A DNA stretch of 45,308 nt from Tannerellaceae bacterium. Its GTDB lineage: Bacteria > Bacteroidota > Bacteroidia > Bacteroidales > Tannerellaceae. The position numbers and the translations under genes were made by a program. The DNA lies in NCBI GenBank assembly GCA_031266215.1, contig JAISBL010000069.1, forward strand, positions 1 through 45,308. Direction: 5' to 3'. Shown in pieces: positions 27,878-37,233 of this stretch; position 1 is the stretch's first letter; each line of letters begins with the position of its first letter. Under the pieces are notes generated by a model. That model was not told the origin of the DNA and made no database searches. It saw only the letters and a list, made by a program, of their open reading frames with translations.

Positions 27878-30412
27878 TCAGGGTTGCAGTAGCTGGCGGG
27901 CGGCCAGTACCAGGAACATGTAGTGCGAAGAGCCGCCGCCAAGGACGTATTCTACCTGTTGCCAGAGAAAGGGGAACTCAAGCAGTTCGGGGAAGTCGGG
28001 ACGGATCAGGGCCGTACCCGATACTACGCCACCGGGAATGTAAGACCAGTCGGCGCGGTTAAGCCCGTATCCTACGGTTGCCGATTTGGCGCCTACGCCT
28101 GAGGCGAACGATGAGGTGTTGGAGCCCGGATGACATCCGAGGATGAAGTTAAGTGCGTTGTACACCATGTCGGGGCCGAAGACCTCAGGATATGCCTTGT
28201 GCAGGAAATAGTAGTGATAGCCAAGCTCCTGTATGTCCCATCCGGCTCCCCATATACGCGGACGGTAAGGGATACCGTAGGGCGTTTCAGCAGCCTGCTT
28301 TTCCAGTTGCTCGCGCAGGGCGGGCAGGGCACCGCGGATGGCTTTACTGAAGGCAGGGTCCTGCATGGCTTTCTCGGCGCGGGCGATGAACCATCCGATG
28401 CGCGAGAGGCTCTGCACGATAAAGTCAGTTTCAGACAGCAGGTAGTCTTTATACAGCTTTTCACCCGTTGTGAGGTATAGCTCGGTGGCGGCATGTACTT
28501 TAGCACCTTTTATAAATGGGTTTGGCACTTCGGTGACGCTGAATATCTCGCGGGCGGCCTGGAGCGACTGTAAGCTGAGCGTGTCGTTGAAACCCTTCAG
28601 CACGCGTGAGACGGCGGCAAGGTGGGCGGCGGTGGTCAGTTCGCGTGAGGGGTTGTTTTCGGTAAACACCCAGCGGTCGTCTTCATTACCAATAATGCCG
28701 TCGGTCATGGCTCCGGCGTCGCCCAAGAGGACGTACTGGCGGAGGTCATTACATATGATACCGCGGTAGAGGCGTCCCAGTGCGCGGTAAGCGCCTACTA
28801 CGGATAGCGCGCCGTTCTCCACCTGCTGGAGCATGTCCGCCTTACCGTCTGGTTGATGTATCTCGGTCACTCTGTTGATCTGGTCTATCGATGTGGCGTC
28901 GTAGTCTACCCCGAAGGCTTCGTAGGCCAGGGCAAGGATATAGCTCTCGCCGGCTTGCGACTCTACGCGCAGGTCAAAGTCGCCGGCATCGTGCCAGCCG
29001 CCGATATTCAGTCCCGGAACTACTTCCCCGGGCTGGTATTTGGTTAGCGTGGACGGGCCTTGCACGTATCCGTCTATATGATTGAAGTTGACAGGCGCCA
29101 TACGGGCGTCGTCCTCATGGCAGAGGTCGTGCCATACGCGGTACTTCTCATTCACCCTCATGTGACACATCTGTACCGGGAGGAAATACTCAAGCACCGG
29201 CTGCCAAGCGCCGCGCTCGTAGACATCGGCGGCGATGCGGAAAACGGATGAGAAGGAGGGGCCGTACTGCAACTGGTAGAGTCCTTCCTGTTTGACGGCG
29301 GAGAAGTCTACCTTGAGGTAGTTATAACGGAGGAACTGCCCCCATTCCTGTCCTGCGGGGAGGTTGACCTCTTCGCGCCCGTCCTGGGTGATGCGGTAGA
29401 GGTGTGGTTTTTCGCGTTTGACGTCACGCTTGTCAAGCTCTACGATTGCCACCTTGGGCTGGGCTGGGTGGTAACCGATCTGAGAGGTCTGTATGACGGC
29501 CGGGTAGAGCCAGTCGTTAACCACGGATGGCGTGATGACCCATTGTATGGCCCCGGAGGTGACGCCGGTGGGGATTTCGCTGCGCACCACGAACCATCCG
29601 TTGTTATGATTCATACGCCCGTCGTAGAGTTTAAGCTCCGCGCCACGGGTCTCGATGGTGAATTTGTTATATGGATCGTCGGGGCGAACGGTAAACCGCT
29701 TGCCTGTTGCATAAGGTTCAGATACAATATCGTCGGCCCTTATCGGGTTGTAACCGTGGTCGTGGCCCGAAAGCTGGCCGGCGTCGGCCAGCGGGTTGGG
29801 ATTGAAACTTCCCGGATGCGCATGGTTGGATGACTGGGACAGAGTAGGGCCGTTGGCCTGCGGAGGGAAGATGCCCTGTTGGTTGTCCATAATCCAGGGC
29901 TTACCGAATAGTGCTCCGGGGAAAAGCTCAAGGTTGAAGCCGAGCTTGCCGGCAAACTCCTGCGGTACGGGACGGTCGAGGTCTACGGTCACTACGACGG
30001 CGGATCCCTGTCCCCTGACCGTGACGGTGTAGTTAAAGTAGAAATCGGGGTAGATCATCGGGTTAAAGCCCCTAAGGTGCCGCGAAGAGTCGGGGAAACT
30101 CAACAGTGTGGAAATTGTGTTGGCGGTAGCGTCGGGTGTGCGTTTGAGCTGCTTGGGTACGGGCTGCCACTGTCCCGGCGTAGGCTCAAAGCGAAGGTCT
30201 CCGCTTGTAGCAACACGGTTGCCGTGCATAATGATACTCACGCCGGCCTGATGGCCTTCGGGGTATATGTCGTCAAAAGCCATAACGTCAACTCCCTTGT
30301 TCTGGAAGTAACCCGCCTCGGCGTTGAGCCTGAACTCCTGCGCCTGTAACGGGGCGCACAGTAAAAGAAGGCCTGTAATAAGGCCCGGGAAATAAATAAT
30401 CTTTTTCATCAT
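27878..30412 (-). CDS. GH9 endoglucanase-type glycoside hydrolase, exported
   Basis: Predicted to hydrolyse beta-1,4-glucan-type chains (cellulose, xyloglucan or glucomannan) with inversion. The 844 residues start with a signal peptide (about 1-24, ending LQAQ), with no lipobox. A region of about 280 residues (25-305) of no family I can name comes first. Then an Ig-like CelD_N domain from about Q311 (QIGYHPAQPKVAI) and the GH9 (alpha/alpha)6 barrel follow. The catalytic base motif GGWHDAGD gives D475 and D478, and the acid is probably E821 in QVEYVLGGG. It is last in fecR-susC-susD-GH9, separated from susD by a strong terminator. The first ATG is chosen; the next codon is also ATG. Confidence 0.88.
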   Translation of the reverse strand: MMKKIIYFPGLITGLLLLCAPLQAQEFRLNAEAGYFQNKGVDVMAFDDIYPEGHQAGVSIIMHGNRVATSGDLRFEPTPGQWQPVPKQLKRTPDATANTISTLLSFPDSSRHLRGFNPMIYPDFYFNYTVTVRGQGSAVVVTVDLDRPVPQEFAGKLGFNLELFPGALFGKPWIMDNQQGIFPPQANGPTLSQSSNHAHPGSFNPNPLADAGQLSGHDHGYNPIRADDIVSEPYATGKRFTVRPDDPYNKFTIETRGAELKLYDGRMNHNNGWFVVRSEIPTGVTSGAIQWVITPSVVNDWLYPAVIQTSQIGYHPAQPKVAIVELDKRDVKREKPHLYRITQDGREEVNLPAGQEWGQFLRYNYLKVDFSAVKQEGLYQLQYGPSFSSVFRIAADVYERGAWQPVLEYFLPVQMCHMRVNEKYRVWHDLCHEDDARMAPVNFNHIDGYVQGPSTLTKYQPGEVVPGLNIGGWHDAGDFDLRVESQAGESYILALAYEAFGVDYDATSIDQINRVTEIHQPDGKADMLQQVENGALSVVGAYRALGRLYRGIICNDLRQYVLLGDAGAMTDGIIGNEDDRWVFTENNPSRELTTAAHLAAVSRVLKGFNDTLSLQSLQAAREIFSVTEVPNPFIKGAKVHAATELYLTTGEKLYKDYLLSETDFIVQSLSRIGWFIARAEKAMQDPAFSKAIRGALPALREQLEKQAAETPYGIPYRPRIWGAGWDIQELGYHYYFLHKAYPEVFGPDMVYNALNFILGCHPGSNTSSFASGVGAKSATVGYGLNRADWSYIPGGVVSGTALIRPDFPELLEFPFLWQQVEYVLGGGSSHYMFLVLAARQLLQP

Positions 30413-30441
30413 GTTGTTATTAAATGGGAGGTTTACGGACT

Positions 30442-30517
30442 AAAAAAAAGAACGGAGGCTATCCGCCGGCGCGGGACTGCATACGGGGTGTGCGTTCGCG
30501 CTTTTGGATAACCTCCG
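30442..30517 (-). terminator. Terminator/attenuator between susD and the GH9 gene
   Basis: On the minus strand CGGAGGTTATCC (30517-30506) pairs with GGATAGCCTCCG (30464-30453) with one mismatch, enclosing a GC-rich inner region, followed by TTCTTTTTTTTAG. A textbook T-run, placed 30 bp before the GH9 ATG. Confidence 0.85.
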
Positions 30518-30561
30518 CCGGTCATAGAATCATTAGATGATTTTTACACACAAAAGAATTG

Positions 30562-32484
30562 TCAGTAACCCGGATTCTGGTCGTCCTTCGTGAGGGCAGG
30601 ATTCTTGTCTAGTTCTTCCTGCGGAATAGGATAAAGCTCACGGTAGGGCTGATGCGCATAGTCGCGTATAGTATGCGGGTTGGGAATATAAACGTCACTA
30701 TATCCATTAGGATTGGTGCTTGCATTAAAGGTATAACCCGGTATATCCTGTCTCTGCAGCGGATCTGAGTTTTGCGGATATTCGGCGTCAAGGTACTCCT
30801 GAGCCATACCCGTGCGGCAGATGTCGTACCATAGTGAATACTCTATGAATAGCTCATGACGACGTTCGATGACGAGAGCCACCTTCCATGCCGGCGAGGT
30901 GTAGGGTTTATAACTGTAAGGGGTATAATACTCCATTTCCTCGTATATGGGAGAAAGCTGGTCGCCGCCTACCAGTCTGTTCAGTTTGCCTCCGATATTG
31001 CCGGGTGAGCGCTTGTAATTCTGGTAGAAGGTTTTTGCATCCGGCGCTTTGACGCTGGGGTCCTGGTTGAGCTGGATAGGGAACTCCTTGCCAAAGATAC
31101 CGGGCGTTACGCCCTGCGGCAATCCCACTTCTAGGGCGCCCCATGCACGGTCGCGCACCTTCTGGATGTAGCTCCATCCTTCGTCGGAGTCAGGGCCATC
31201 GGTCTCGAAGCAGCATTCGGCATAGCTGAGGTATATACCGGCCAGGCGTATCTGGGTAGAAGATACAGGATCATACTCACGTCCCTGGTAAGATATATGC
31301 CCGCGCCACCATTTCGAGTCGGAGTTATTAGGCATCACATCGCTGGTGATATAAGCCGAACGCCAGCCGGGCTGAAGTCCTACCATACCAAAGTCGGGGC
31401 CGTATCTGTTATACGGGGCCGGGTCGCCTTCGGTTTGCTTTACCACGAAGGGGTTCTTCTCTCCATAGCGTGTCACTTCATATTGCAGGCGCTTGTCTCC
31501 CGGTTCAAAAGACCAGCAGAACTCATACGACACATAATGCGGGCCCCATCCGCCGTACTCCTTGTTACCTTTAAGCTGTACCGGCCACCAGATGGCGTCA
31601 TATTTGCCCTCGGTGCCCCATCCCATGGTTTCCCATTCTGGGAAAGATATTTCCCATACGCTTTCAGGCTGCCAGTAGTAGCCCGGCAGGTGTATCTGCC
31701 CGAAGCAGGGATTGAGCTGATATACTCCACAGTCGATGATGTCTTTCAACTCTTTCTTAGCATCGGAGAAGCGTTGTCTGTACATATAAGCCTGTGCCAG
31801 ATAAGCCTTGGCCATACCTTTGGTTACACGTCCCTTTTGTCCTCTCCAAGGTTGCCAGTCGAGATGGTCGCGGGCAAACTCCAGGTCGGAGATAATAGCG
31901 TTCCATGCCTCCTCTACTGTGCCGCGTTCCTTACCCGGATAGGTTATGTAGGTTTCGCCGGTCATGAGCATCGGCACACCGCCGAAGTTCTGCACAAGGA
32001 AGGAGTAGAAATACGCCCTGATAGCCCGCGCCTGGGCTTCGATAAGCAACATGGTCGCCTCGCCGCCTTCGAGTATTGCCGGATCGGCGCCCTGAAGATT
32101 AGCCAGGTAACGGTTTGCCCGGTCTATGGAATTGTAGGCTCTTATCCACCCGCCGCGAAACTCTTCCTGACCGGCAGTCCATGACTGGCGCGAGTAAGCT
32201 ACGTCCCAACCGTCAGGCTGGACGTCAAGGGCGGGATAGTTGGACAGGGCCATGTGAGGCTTGAGCAGCCATCCTGATGATATGTCGCTGGCTCCCTGTC
32301 CGCGTTCGGGATAAAGAAGGTCATACACCCCGTTCAATCCCTGTTCCACGTATTCCTGGGAAGTAAGTAAAATGCTCGGTTCAACAATGCCGTAGTGGTC
32401 TACTTCAAGGAAGTCTTCGCCGCACGAACTCATTCCTCCTGTAAAAAGTATCGCTCCCACGATATACATATGTATCTTTTTCAT
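30562..32484 (-). CDS. susD: SusD/RagB-family glycan-binding lipoprotein
   Basis: Outer-membrane lipoprotein that caps its SusC partner and captures glycans. The 640-residue protein starts MKKIHMYIVGAILFTGGMSS with the lipobox giving Cys21. Tetratricopeptide-like helices in the N-terminal half (GLNGVYDLLYPERG, RANRYLANLQ, AKAYLAQAYMYRQRF) and the C-terminal SusD region (ERRHELFIEYSLWYDICRTG) are typical. I start at 32484, not 32529, because the signal peptide begins there and the earlier Met would overlap susC. Which glycan it binds is unknown; the GH9 neighbour suggests a beta-glucan. Confidence 0.93.
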   Translation of the reverse strand: MKKIHMYIVGAILFTGGMSSCGEDFLEVDHYGIVEPSILLTSQEYVEQGLNGVYDLLYPERGQGASDISSGWLLKPHMALSNYPALDVQPDGWDVAYSRQSWTAGQEEFRGGWIRAYNSIDRANRYLANLQGADPAILEGGEATMLLIEAQARAIRAYFYSFLVQNFGGVPMLMTGETYITYPGKERGTVEEAWNAIISDLEFARDHLDWQPWRGQKGRVTKGMAKAYLAQAYMYRQRFSDAKKELKDIIDCGVYQLNPCFGQIHLPGYYWQPESVWEISFPEWETMGWGTEGKYDAIWWPVQLKGNKEYGGWGPHYVSYEFCWSFEPGDKRLQYEVTRYGEKNPFVVKQTEGDPAPYNRYGPDFGMVGLQPGWRSAYITSDVMPNNSDSKWWRGHISYQGREYDPVSSTQIRLAGIYLSYAECCFETDGPDSDEGWSYIQKVRDRAWGALEVGLPQGVTPGIFGKEFPIQLNQDPSVKAPDAKTFYQNYKRSPGNIGGKLNRLVGGDQLSPIYEEMEYYTPYSYKPYTSPAWKVALVIERRHELFIEYSLWYDICRTGMAQEYLDAEYPQNSDPLQRQDIPGYTFNASTNPNGYSDVYIPNPHTIRDYAHQPYRELYPIPQEELDKNPALTKDDQNPGY

Positions 32485-32518
32485 ATCTATAATTTTATTA
32501 ATCGTTAATACTCTGACT

Positions 32519-35500
32519 TCAGAATCCAAGTGTAAGTCCGAAGGTGAAGGCTTTCGGAAGCGGATAATGGCCGCGGTCTACACCGGTTCTCAATACGCTG
32601 TCGTTAGCTCCGTTGAACTGTGAATTGTTACCGATAGGTAATTCAGGATCCAGATTCGCCACATAACCGGTGAAAGTAAATATATCCTCGGCGCTGACAA
32701 ATACGCGCATATTGTCTACCAGTAAGGAACGGAGCAGATTCTTCGGTATGGTATAACCTATCTGCAGGTTGCGTATCTTGAGGAAATCGGCGTTCAGGAG
32801 GTAATAGTCTGACACCTGGGTGTTATGATTGTCATCATTACGGGTAAGCCGCTGGTACTTGGTGCTTTTGTTTTCCGGCGTCCAGGCGTTTTCGGCATAT
32901 TCCCTCAGTACGTTTGTGTAACCTTCAGTTCCTGAGCGCATGGTGGTCAGGTTCTTGTAAGCGTAGGACAGGACTGACTGCCCCAGCACTCCATAGAGGT
33001 AAACAGAAGCGTCCCAGTTCTTGTAGTTGACAGAAAGGTTTAGTCCGTAATTGAGCGTTGGGAAGCCATGGCCAAGATATTCTCGGTCGTTGTCGTTTAT
33101 GTAGCCGTCATCATTCGTGTCTTTGAATTTAAAGTCACCGGGAGCCGTACGCTGCTGCTGGTAGTAGCCGCCGTTCACGCCCCTCTCAGTAGCGATGGCG
33201 TTAAGGGCGTCTATTTCAGCCTGTGACTGGAATATGCCTTCTACCCTCAGGCCGTAGAATGAGCCGATCTCACCTCCGTTTTGAGTAACGGAGCACTCAG
33301 TCCACCAGTCGCCACTTCCCGTAGTATTGAAAATGGGCTCGCCTACGTCAATAACCTCGTTCTTGATGGTAGAAGCGCTCAGGCGGGCGTTGAAGAACCA
33401 GTCGCCCACAGGCTTCTGCAAGGTTGCGGCTAACTCGAAGCCGGAATTGCGTATATGCCCCGTATTGGTATATATTTCTCTATACCCGGAAGAAGGGCGG
33501 AGCGAACGGTTTAACAACAGGTCTTTTGAGTCGCGGACAAAATAATCCAGCGTGAAGGATAGCTGGTTATTCAGAAAACCAAAGTCGAGGCCGACGTTGG
33601 TCGTTTCGTTGGTTTCCCACTTCAGGTTGGTGTCTATCTCACGCGTCTGGGCAAGCCCCGGAGCGTCTACAAATCCCTGGCCGTTATAAAAGTAGTAACC
33701 AATGCGGCTTGATGTGAGCTGGTTTAAGGCCCGGTCAGCCGAGAAACCGGCGTTACCTACCTGCCCCCATCCGATGCGTAACTTCAGGTTACTGAAAACG
33801 TTCAGATTCCTGATAAATTCCTCTTCAGACAAACGCCAGGCCAGAGAAGCCGAGGGGAATGTACCGTAGCGGTTACCGGCGCCGAAGTTGGAAGATCCGT
33901 CGCGACGGATACTTGCCGTCAACAGATACTTGTTCATCAACGTATAATTCACGCGCCCGAAGAATGACTCCATATGCGTTTCGTCATTCAGTCCGCCATT
34001 TCCGGTAATAGAGGTGGGCTGTTGCGTCATTGCAATCTGCCGGACGGTAGGCACGGGCATATAGCGTGACTCGATCCTCGATCTGGAACCGAAGTTCCTG
34101 GAAACGGAATGTCCGGCCATAGCCGAGATGCTGTGCACGTCCGCCAGCGTAATATTGTAGGTCAGGTACGACTCAAGCGAAAGCCCTATGTATTGAGAGA
34201 AGTCCAAGGCGAAAATGTCGAAATCATCATTCTGATTTGACTGCGTCCTGTTGTTCAGCGGCGAGTACGTACTGCCGGCGCTGGAGTACAGAGTATAGGC
34301 GGCATTGGTACGGAATATAAGACCCTTCCATATATCTATATCAGCGTATGCATTGGCAATAACGTTATGACCATAACTATAGTTGCCAGACTCGTAACGT
34401 TCCGTAGCCACGGCAACCGGGTTATCCTGCGATTTATTCACATCGTTGCCCGTATGGAAGAAATGCCCCCAGGTACCGTCCGCAGACCTCACAGGTATGT
34501 GTATAAGGTTACCGTTAGCATCCACATCGTCCATTGTAGGCGGGATGCCGGCATAATTAAGCATACTGTTGTTGATGTTGTTCCCTGCCCCGATACGGCG
34601 TGAATAGGTATAAGCTATGCTTGTACCCGTGCGGATGGCTTTCTTCACCGTATGATCTACGGCCAGACGGGCCGTAAGACGTTCAAAATCGTTGAAAATG
34701 GTGACACCCTGGTTTTTGGTATACCCAAGAGACATCACGGCGCGGGTAGCCTCGCTACCTCCCGATACATTTATGTTATAGTTCTGCTGAAATGCAGTGC
34801 GAGACATTTCATCCTGCCAGTCTATAGAGTTCAGCTCCGGGCCGTACCTCAGCCATGCTGTGTTAAGCGTAGCCCCGCTGTTTTCTGCCGCCGTGGCGGC
34901 TGCTTTGACAAACCCTGCTGCGTCAAGTACATCTATCGTGGTGGCAGGAGTCTGTATGGTGGTATTGGCCGAAAAGCTCACACGCGCCCGTCCGGCTTCA
35001 CCCTTGCGTGTGGTGATCATCACCACACCGTTTGCGCCCTGCGAACCATATATAGCCGTAGCAGAAGCGTCTTTCAGGATTTCCATGTTCAAAACGTCGG
35101 CAGGATTAAGGTAATCAACGTTATTACCCACCCGTATGCCGTCGACAACGAACAGGGGGTCGGTTGAGTTGTCCAGACTGGCAATACCGCGTATACGTAT
35201 CCTCGAACCTCCGTCAGGCCCGCCGTCACGTGTTACCAACACCCCTGCGGCAGCGCCCTGAAGCCCTGCAGCCACAGATATAGGCGTACGTTTGAGCATT
35301 TCTTCGGTATTTACCGAAGTAATAGATCCGGTCACGTCGCTTTTCTTTACAACGCCATAACCTACGACGACGACTTCTTCAAGAGCTTCGGCGTCTTCGT
35401 GCAATACAATGTCATAGGTAAGTTTGCCGGCCGTTATCTTCACTTCCTGAGTAAGGTAACCCACATAGCTTATCCTCAGAACAGCACCTGCGGGCACGGA

Positions 35501-36031
35501 GAGCTGGAACTTTCCGTCTATGTCGGTGATGCTACCGGTACCGGTTCCTGTCACCTGTACGTTTGCGCCGATAATAGACTGCCCGGACTCATCGGTAATG
35601 GTACCCTGTATAGATACGTTTGACTGCTGCCCTACGGCTGCTTTACGGAATAAAGCAACATGCCGGTCGTCGATGATCCGGTATGCAAACTCGTTATTCC
35701 CGAACAGGTTGTCAAGTACGTCCTGCAGGTCTTTATTGTCTGCATTGATACTGACAGTTTTGGTGAGATTCACATCGTTTACGTTATACACAAAAGTATA
35801 GTCCGATTGGTTCTCTATCATTTTAAGAGCATCCAATACCGTACCGTTCTTTATTTTGAGGCTGACGTTGCTTAAGGCGTTAGGATAAGCTGTTTCAGCG
35901 GCAAGGTTGAAAACACAGGTACAAATAAAAAGCAGTACGATTTTCAAAAGATCCGGTCTCTTGTGCTTTAGAGAATGTGTAATTTTTAGCATGCGCTTAT
36001 TGAAAAGCGCATTGATCAGGTGGTTTTTCAT
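32519..36031 (-). CDS. susC: SusC/RagA-family TonB-dependent transporter with STN domain
   Basis: Outer-membrane channel for oligosaccharides, 1170 residues. After a long leader (hydrophobic core about 28-45) comes an STN domain (about 55-115, NVSLKIKNGTVLDALKMIE), a carboxypeptidase-regulatory-like domain (about 140-225, IQGTITDESGQSIIGANVQV), the SusC box EEVVVVGYG, the plug with VDGIRVGNN and KDASATAIYGSQGANGV, then the 22-strand barrel to the C-terminus. The STN domain indicates signalling to an inner-membrane anti-sigma factor, here the adjacent FecR. It lies 180 bp after fecR and 34 bp before susD. Confidence 0.95.
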   Translation of the reverse strand: MKNHLINALFNKRMLKITHSLKHKRPDLLKIVLLFICTCVFNLAAETAYPNALSNVSLKIKNGTVLDALKMIENQSDYTFVYNVNDVNLTKTVSINADNKDLQDVLDNLFGNNEFAYRIIDDRHVALFRKAAVGQQSNVSIQGTITDESGQSIIGANVQVTGTGTGSITDIDGKFQLSVPAGAVLRISYVGYLTQEVKITAGKLTYDIVLHEDAEALEEVVVVGYGVVKKSDVTGSITSVNTEEMLKRTPISVAAGLQGAAAGVLVTRDGGPDGGSRIRIRGIASLDNSTDPLFVVDGIRVGNNVDYLNPADVLNMEILKDASATAIYGSQGANGVVMITTRKGEAGRARVSFSANTTIQTPATTIDVLDAAGFVKAAATAAENSGATLNTAWLRYGPELNSIDWQDEMSRTAFQQNYNINVSGGSEATRAVMSLGYTKNQGVTIFNDFERLTARLAVDHTVKKAIRTGTSIAYTYSRRIGAGNNINNSMLNYAGIPPTMDDVDANGNLIHIPVRSADGTWGHFFHTGNDVNKSQDNPVAVATERYESGNYSYGHNVIANAYADIDIWKGLIFRTNAAYTLYSSAGSTYSPLNNRTQSNQNDDFDIFALDFSQYIGLSLESYLTYNITLADVHSISAMAGHSVSRNFGSRSRIESRYMPVPTVRQIAMTQQPTSITGNGGLNDETHMESFFGRVNYTLMNKYLLTASIRRDGSSNFGAGNRYGTFPSASLAWRLSEEEFIRNLNVFSNLKLRIGWGQVGNAGFSADRALNQLTSSRIGYYFYNGQGFVDAPGLAQTREIDTNLKWETNETTNVGLDFGFLNNQLSFTLDYFVRDSKDLLLNRSLRPSSGYREIYTNTGHIRNSGFELAATLQKPVGDWFFNARLSASTIKNEVIDVGEPIFNTTGSGDWWTECSVTQNGGEIGSFYGLRVEGIFQSQAEIDALNAIATERGVNGGYYQQQRTAPGDFKFKDTNDDGYINDNDREYLGHGFPTLNYGLNLSVNYKNWDASVYLYGVLGQSVLSYAYKNLTTMRSGTEGYTNVLREYAENAWTPENKSTKYQRLTRNDDNHNTQVSDYYLLNADFLKIRNLQIGYTIPKNLLRSLLVDNMRVFVSAEDIFTFTGYVANLDPELPIGNNSQFNGANDSVLRTGVDRGHYPLPKAFTFGLTLGF

Positions 36032-36211
36032 TTGTTTACTTTTAAATTGGTTAATAATCAGAAGTTATTCACTTCCTGTTAAATTGATCCGGGCATTAAG
36101 GAATGAGAAGCATGCGCACGTTCCAAGTGCAGGGCTTCCCTGCCCCGGCCCAGGGTTGAACTAAGTGTCATTCATGGTTTTTTTTAAATTAAAGGGTTTA
36201 TACTACAATCT
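36032..36211. other. fecR-susC intergenic leader with hairpins
   Basis: 180 bp with no gene. A tight perfect hairpin GCAGGG-CTT-CCCTGC (36129-36143) lies beside a second overlapping GC-rich dyad (CCCTG...CAGGG). No T-run follows and no TAnnTTTG promoter is visible before susC, so susC may use a sigma-specific promoter or be co-transcribed with fecR. Confidence 0.5.
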
Positions 36212-37120
36212 TTATTTGAGATATATTTCCCCATCCTTTTTTACGTACGTATAATCAGTTGGTAGCCGGAGGATGGACAATATTTTGTCTAGTGTTTCCT
36301 GGTGTGTAAAACGAGCATTAAGCTGCATGTTCCTTATAGAGTCGTTGTCTATGTGAATCTTTACGCCGAAGGCCCTTTCCAACGTATGGGCTATTTCCCC
36401 CATAGAGGTCTTTTCAAAGATAAATTCACGGGTCACCCATGAGGTGAAAGAGGAGGCATTGACCTCGGATACACGTATAGTGCCGCTTGCTTTATCGTAT
36501 ACTGCCTGTTGGTTTGCCTCTAAAGCCTGATCGGCCAGCGCCGTGTTATTCCCTTCCTTATACAGGTTTACGGAGCCTTCTACCAGCGTGACCTCCGTAC
36601 AGTCTGCACACAGGCCGGTGTAAACGTTGAAAACGGTGCCGGTCACTTCAATTCGCATACCGTTTGTTGATACTAAAAACGGAGCGGCAGGGTCTTCCTT
36701 TACTTCAAAGAGGGCTTCACCCGTAAGGTCCACGCTACGACTATCGGCCGTAAATGTCCGCGGATATCGGATGCTCGCCAGGCTGTTGAGCCACACCCTG
36801 CTGCCGTCGGGCAGGTCAACGTATGTCTTTGCTCCCGGCAGAGCGGAAGTCTCTATATAAACTACGGGGTCGGAGGCGGCGGGGGTTTTTATTTCTCCGC
36901 TGCGAGAGTAAAAAAGGTGGTATGACAATAACGCAAGGAAAGCCAGCGATGCTACCGCTGAAGTATATTTCCAAACTATTGAAGAATCTTTTCTTCTAAG
37001 ATATTTTTCATGCCTTATGCGATATAACGTACACTCGAACACGGTATCCGGGTCTGTTGACCCAACCGGCCTGAATTGTATGTGTTTAGTATAATCCGTA
37101 ATATTTAAATTGTCATTCAT
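36212..37120 (-). CDS. FecR-type anti-sigma factor
   Basis: Inner-membrane regulator that holds or activates an ECF sigma factor in response to the loaded STN-type outer-membrane receptor. The 302-residue protein has a cytoplasmic N-terminus (1-47), one transmembrane helix (about 48-68), the FecR domain (about 95-200, KTYVDLPDGSRVWLNSLASI and TGEALFEV) and the C-terminal DUF4974 domain (about 230-302, EKTSMGEIAHTLERAFGVKI). Its usual partner, an ECF sigma factor encoded just upstream, is absent: the next gene upstream is a ZIP transporter on the other strand. The sigma factor must be elsewhere or lost. Confidence 0.93.
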   Translation of the reverse strand: MNDNLNITDYTKHIQFRPVGSTDPDTVFECTLYRIRHEKYLRRKDSSIVWKYTSAVASLAFLALLSYHLFYSRSGEIKTPAASDPVVYIETSALPGAKTYVDLPDGSRVWLNSLASIRYPRTFTADSRSVDLTGEALFEVKEDPAAPFLVSTNGMRIEVTGTVFNVYTGLCADCTEVTLVEGSVNLYKEGNNTALADQALEANQQAVYDKASGTIRVSEVNASSFTSWVTREFIFEKTSMGEIAHTLERAFGVKIHIDNDSIRNMQLNARFTHQETLDKILSILRLPTDYTYVKKDGEIYLK

Positions 37121-37199
37121 CTTTTATCTTTTAATAATAGTCAGGTATATAGACGACGCCTCAGGCTAAAAACCCTAACCCGGAAGTAAGAAATTAATA

Positions 37200-37207
37200 T
37201 ATCTTTG
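37200..37207 (+). promoter_or_regulatory. -7 promoter element for the ZIP transporter gene
   Basis: TATCTTTG, 26 bp before the ATG at 37234. No clear -33 element. Confidence 0.55.
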
Positions 37208-37233
37208 TACTTAATGGTAAAGTGAAGTGATAA

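Noticed and set aside
27730-28062. 110-codon plus-strand open frame
   Set aside because: More than half is antisense to the GH9 gene and the rest matches nothing I know.
29402-30349. Several plus-strand open frames opposite the GH9 gene
   Set aside because: Shadows of a GC-rich coding strand; no start signals or family resemblance.
31297-32184. 295-codon plus-strand open frame opposite susD
   Set aside because: Antisense shadow of susD, which is well supported on the minus strand.
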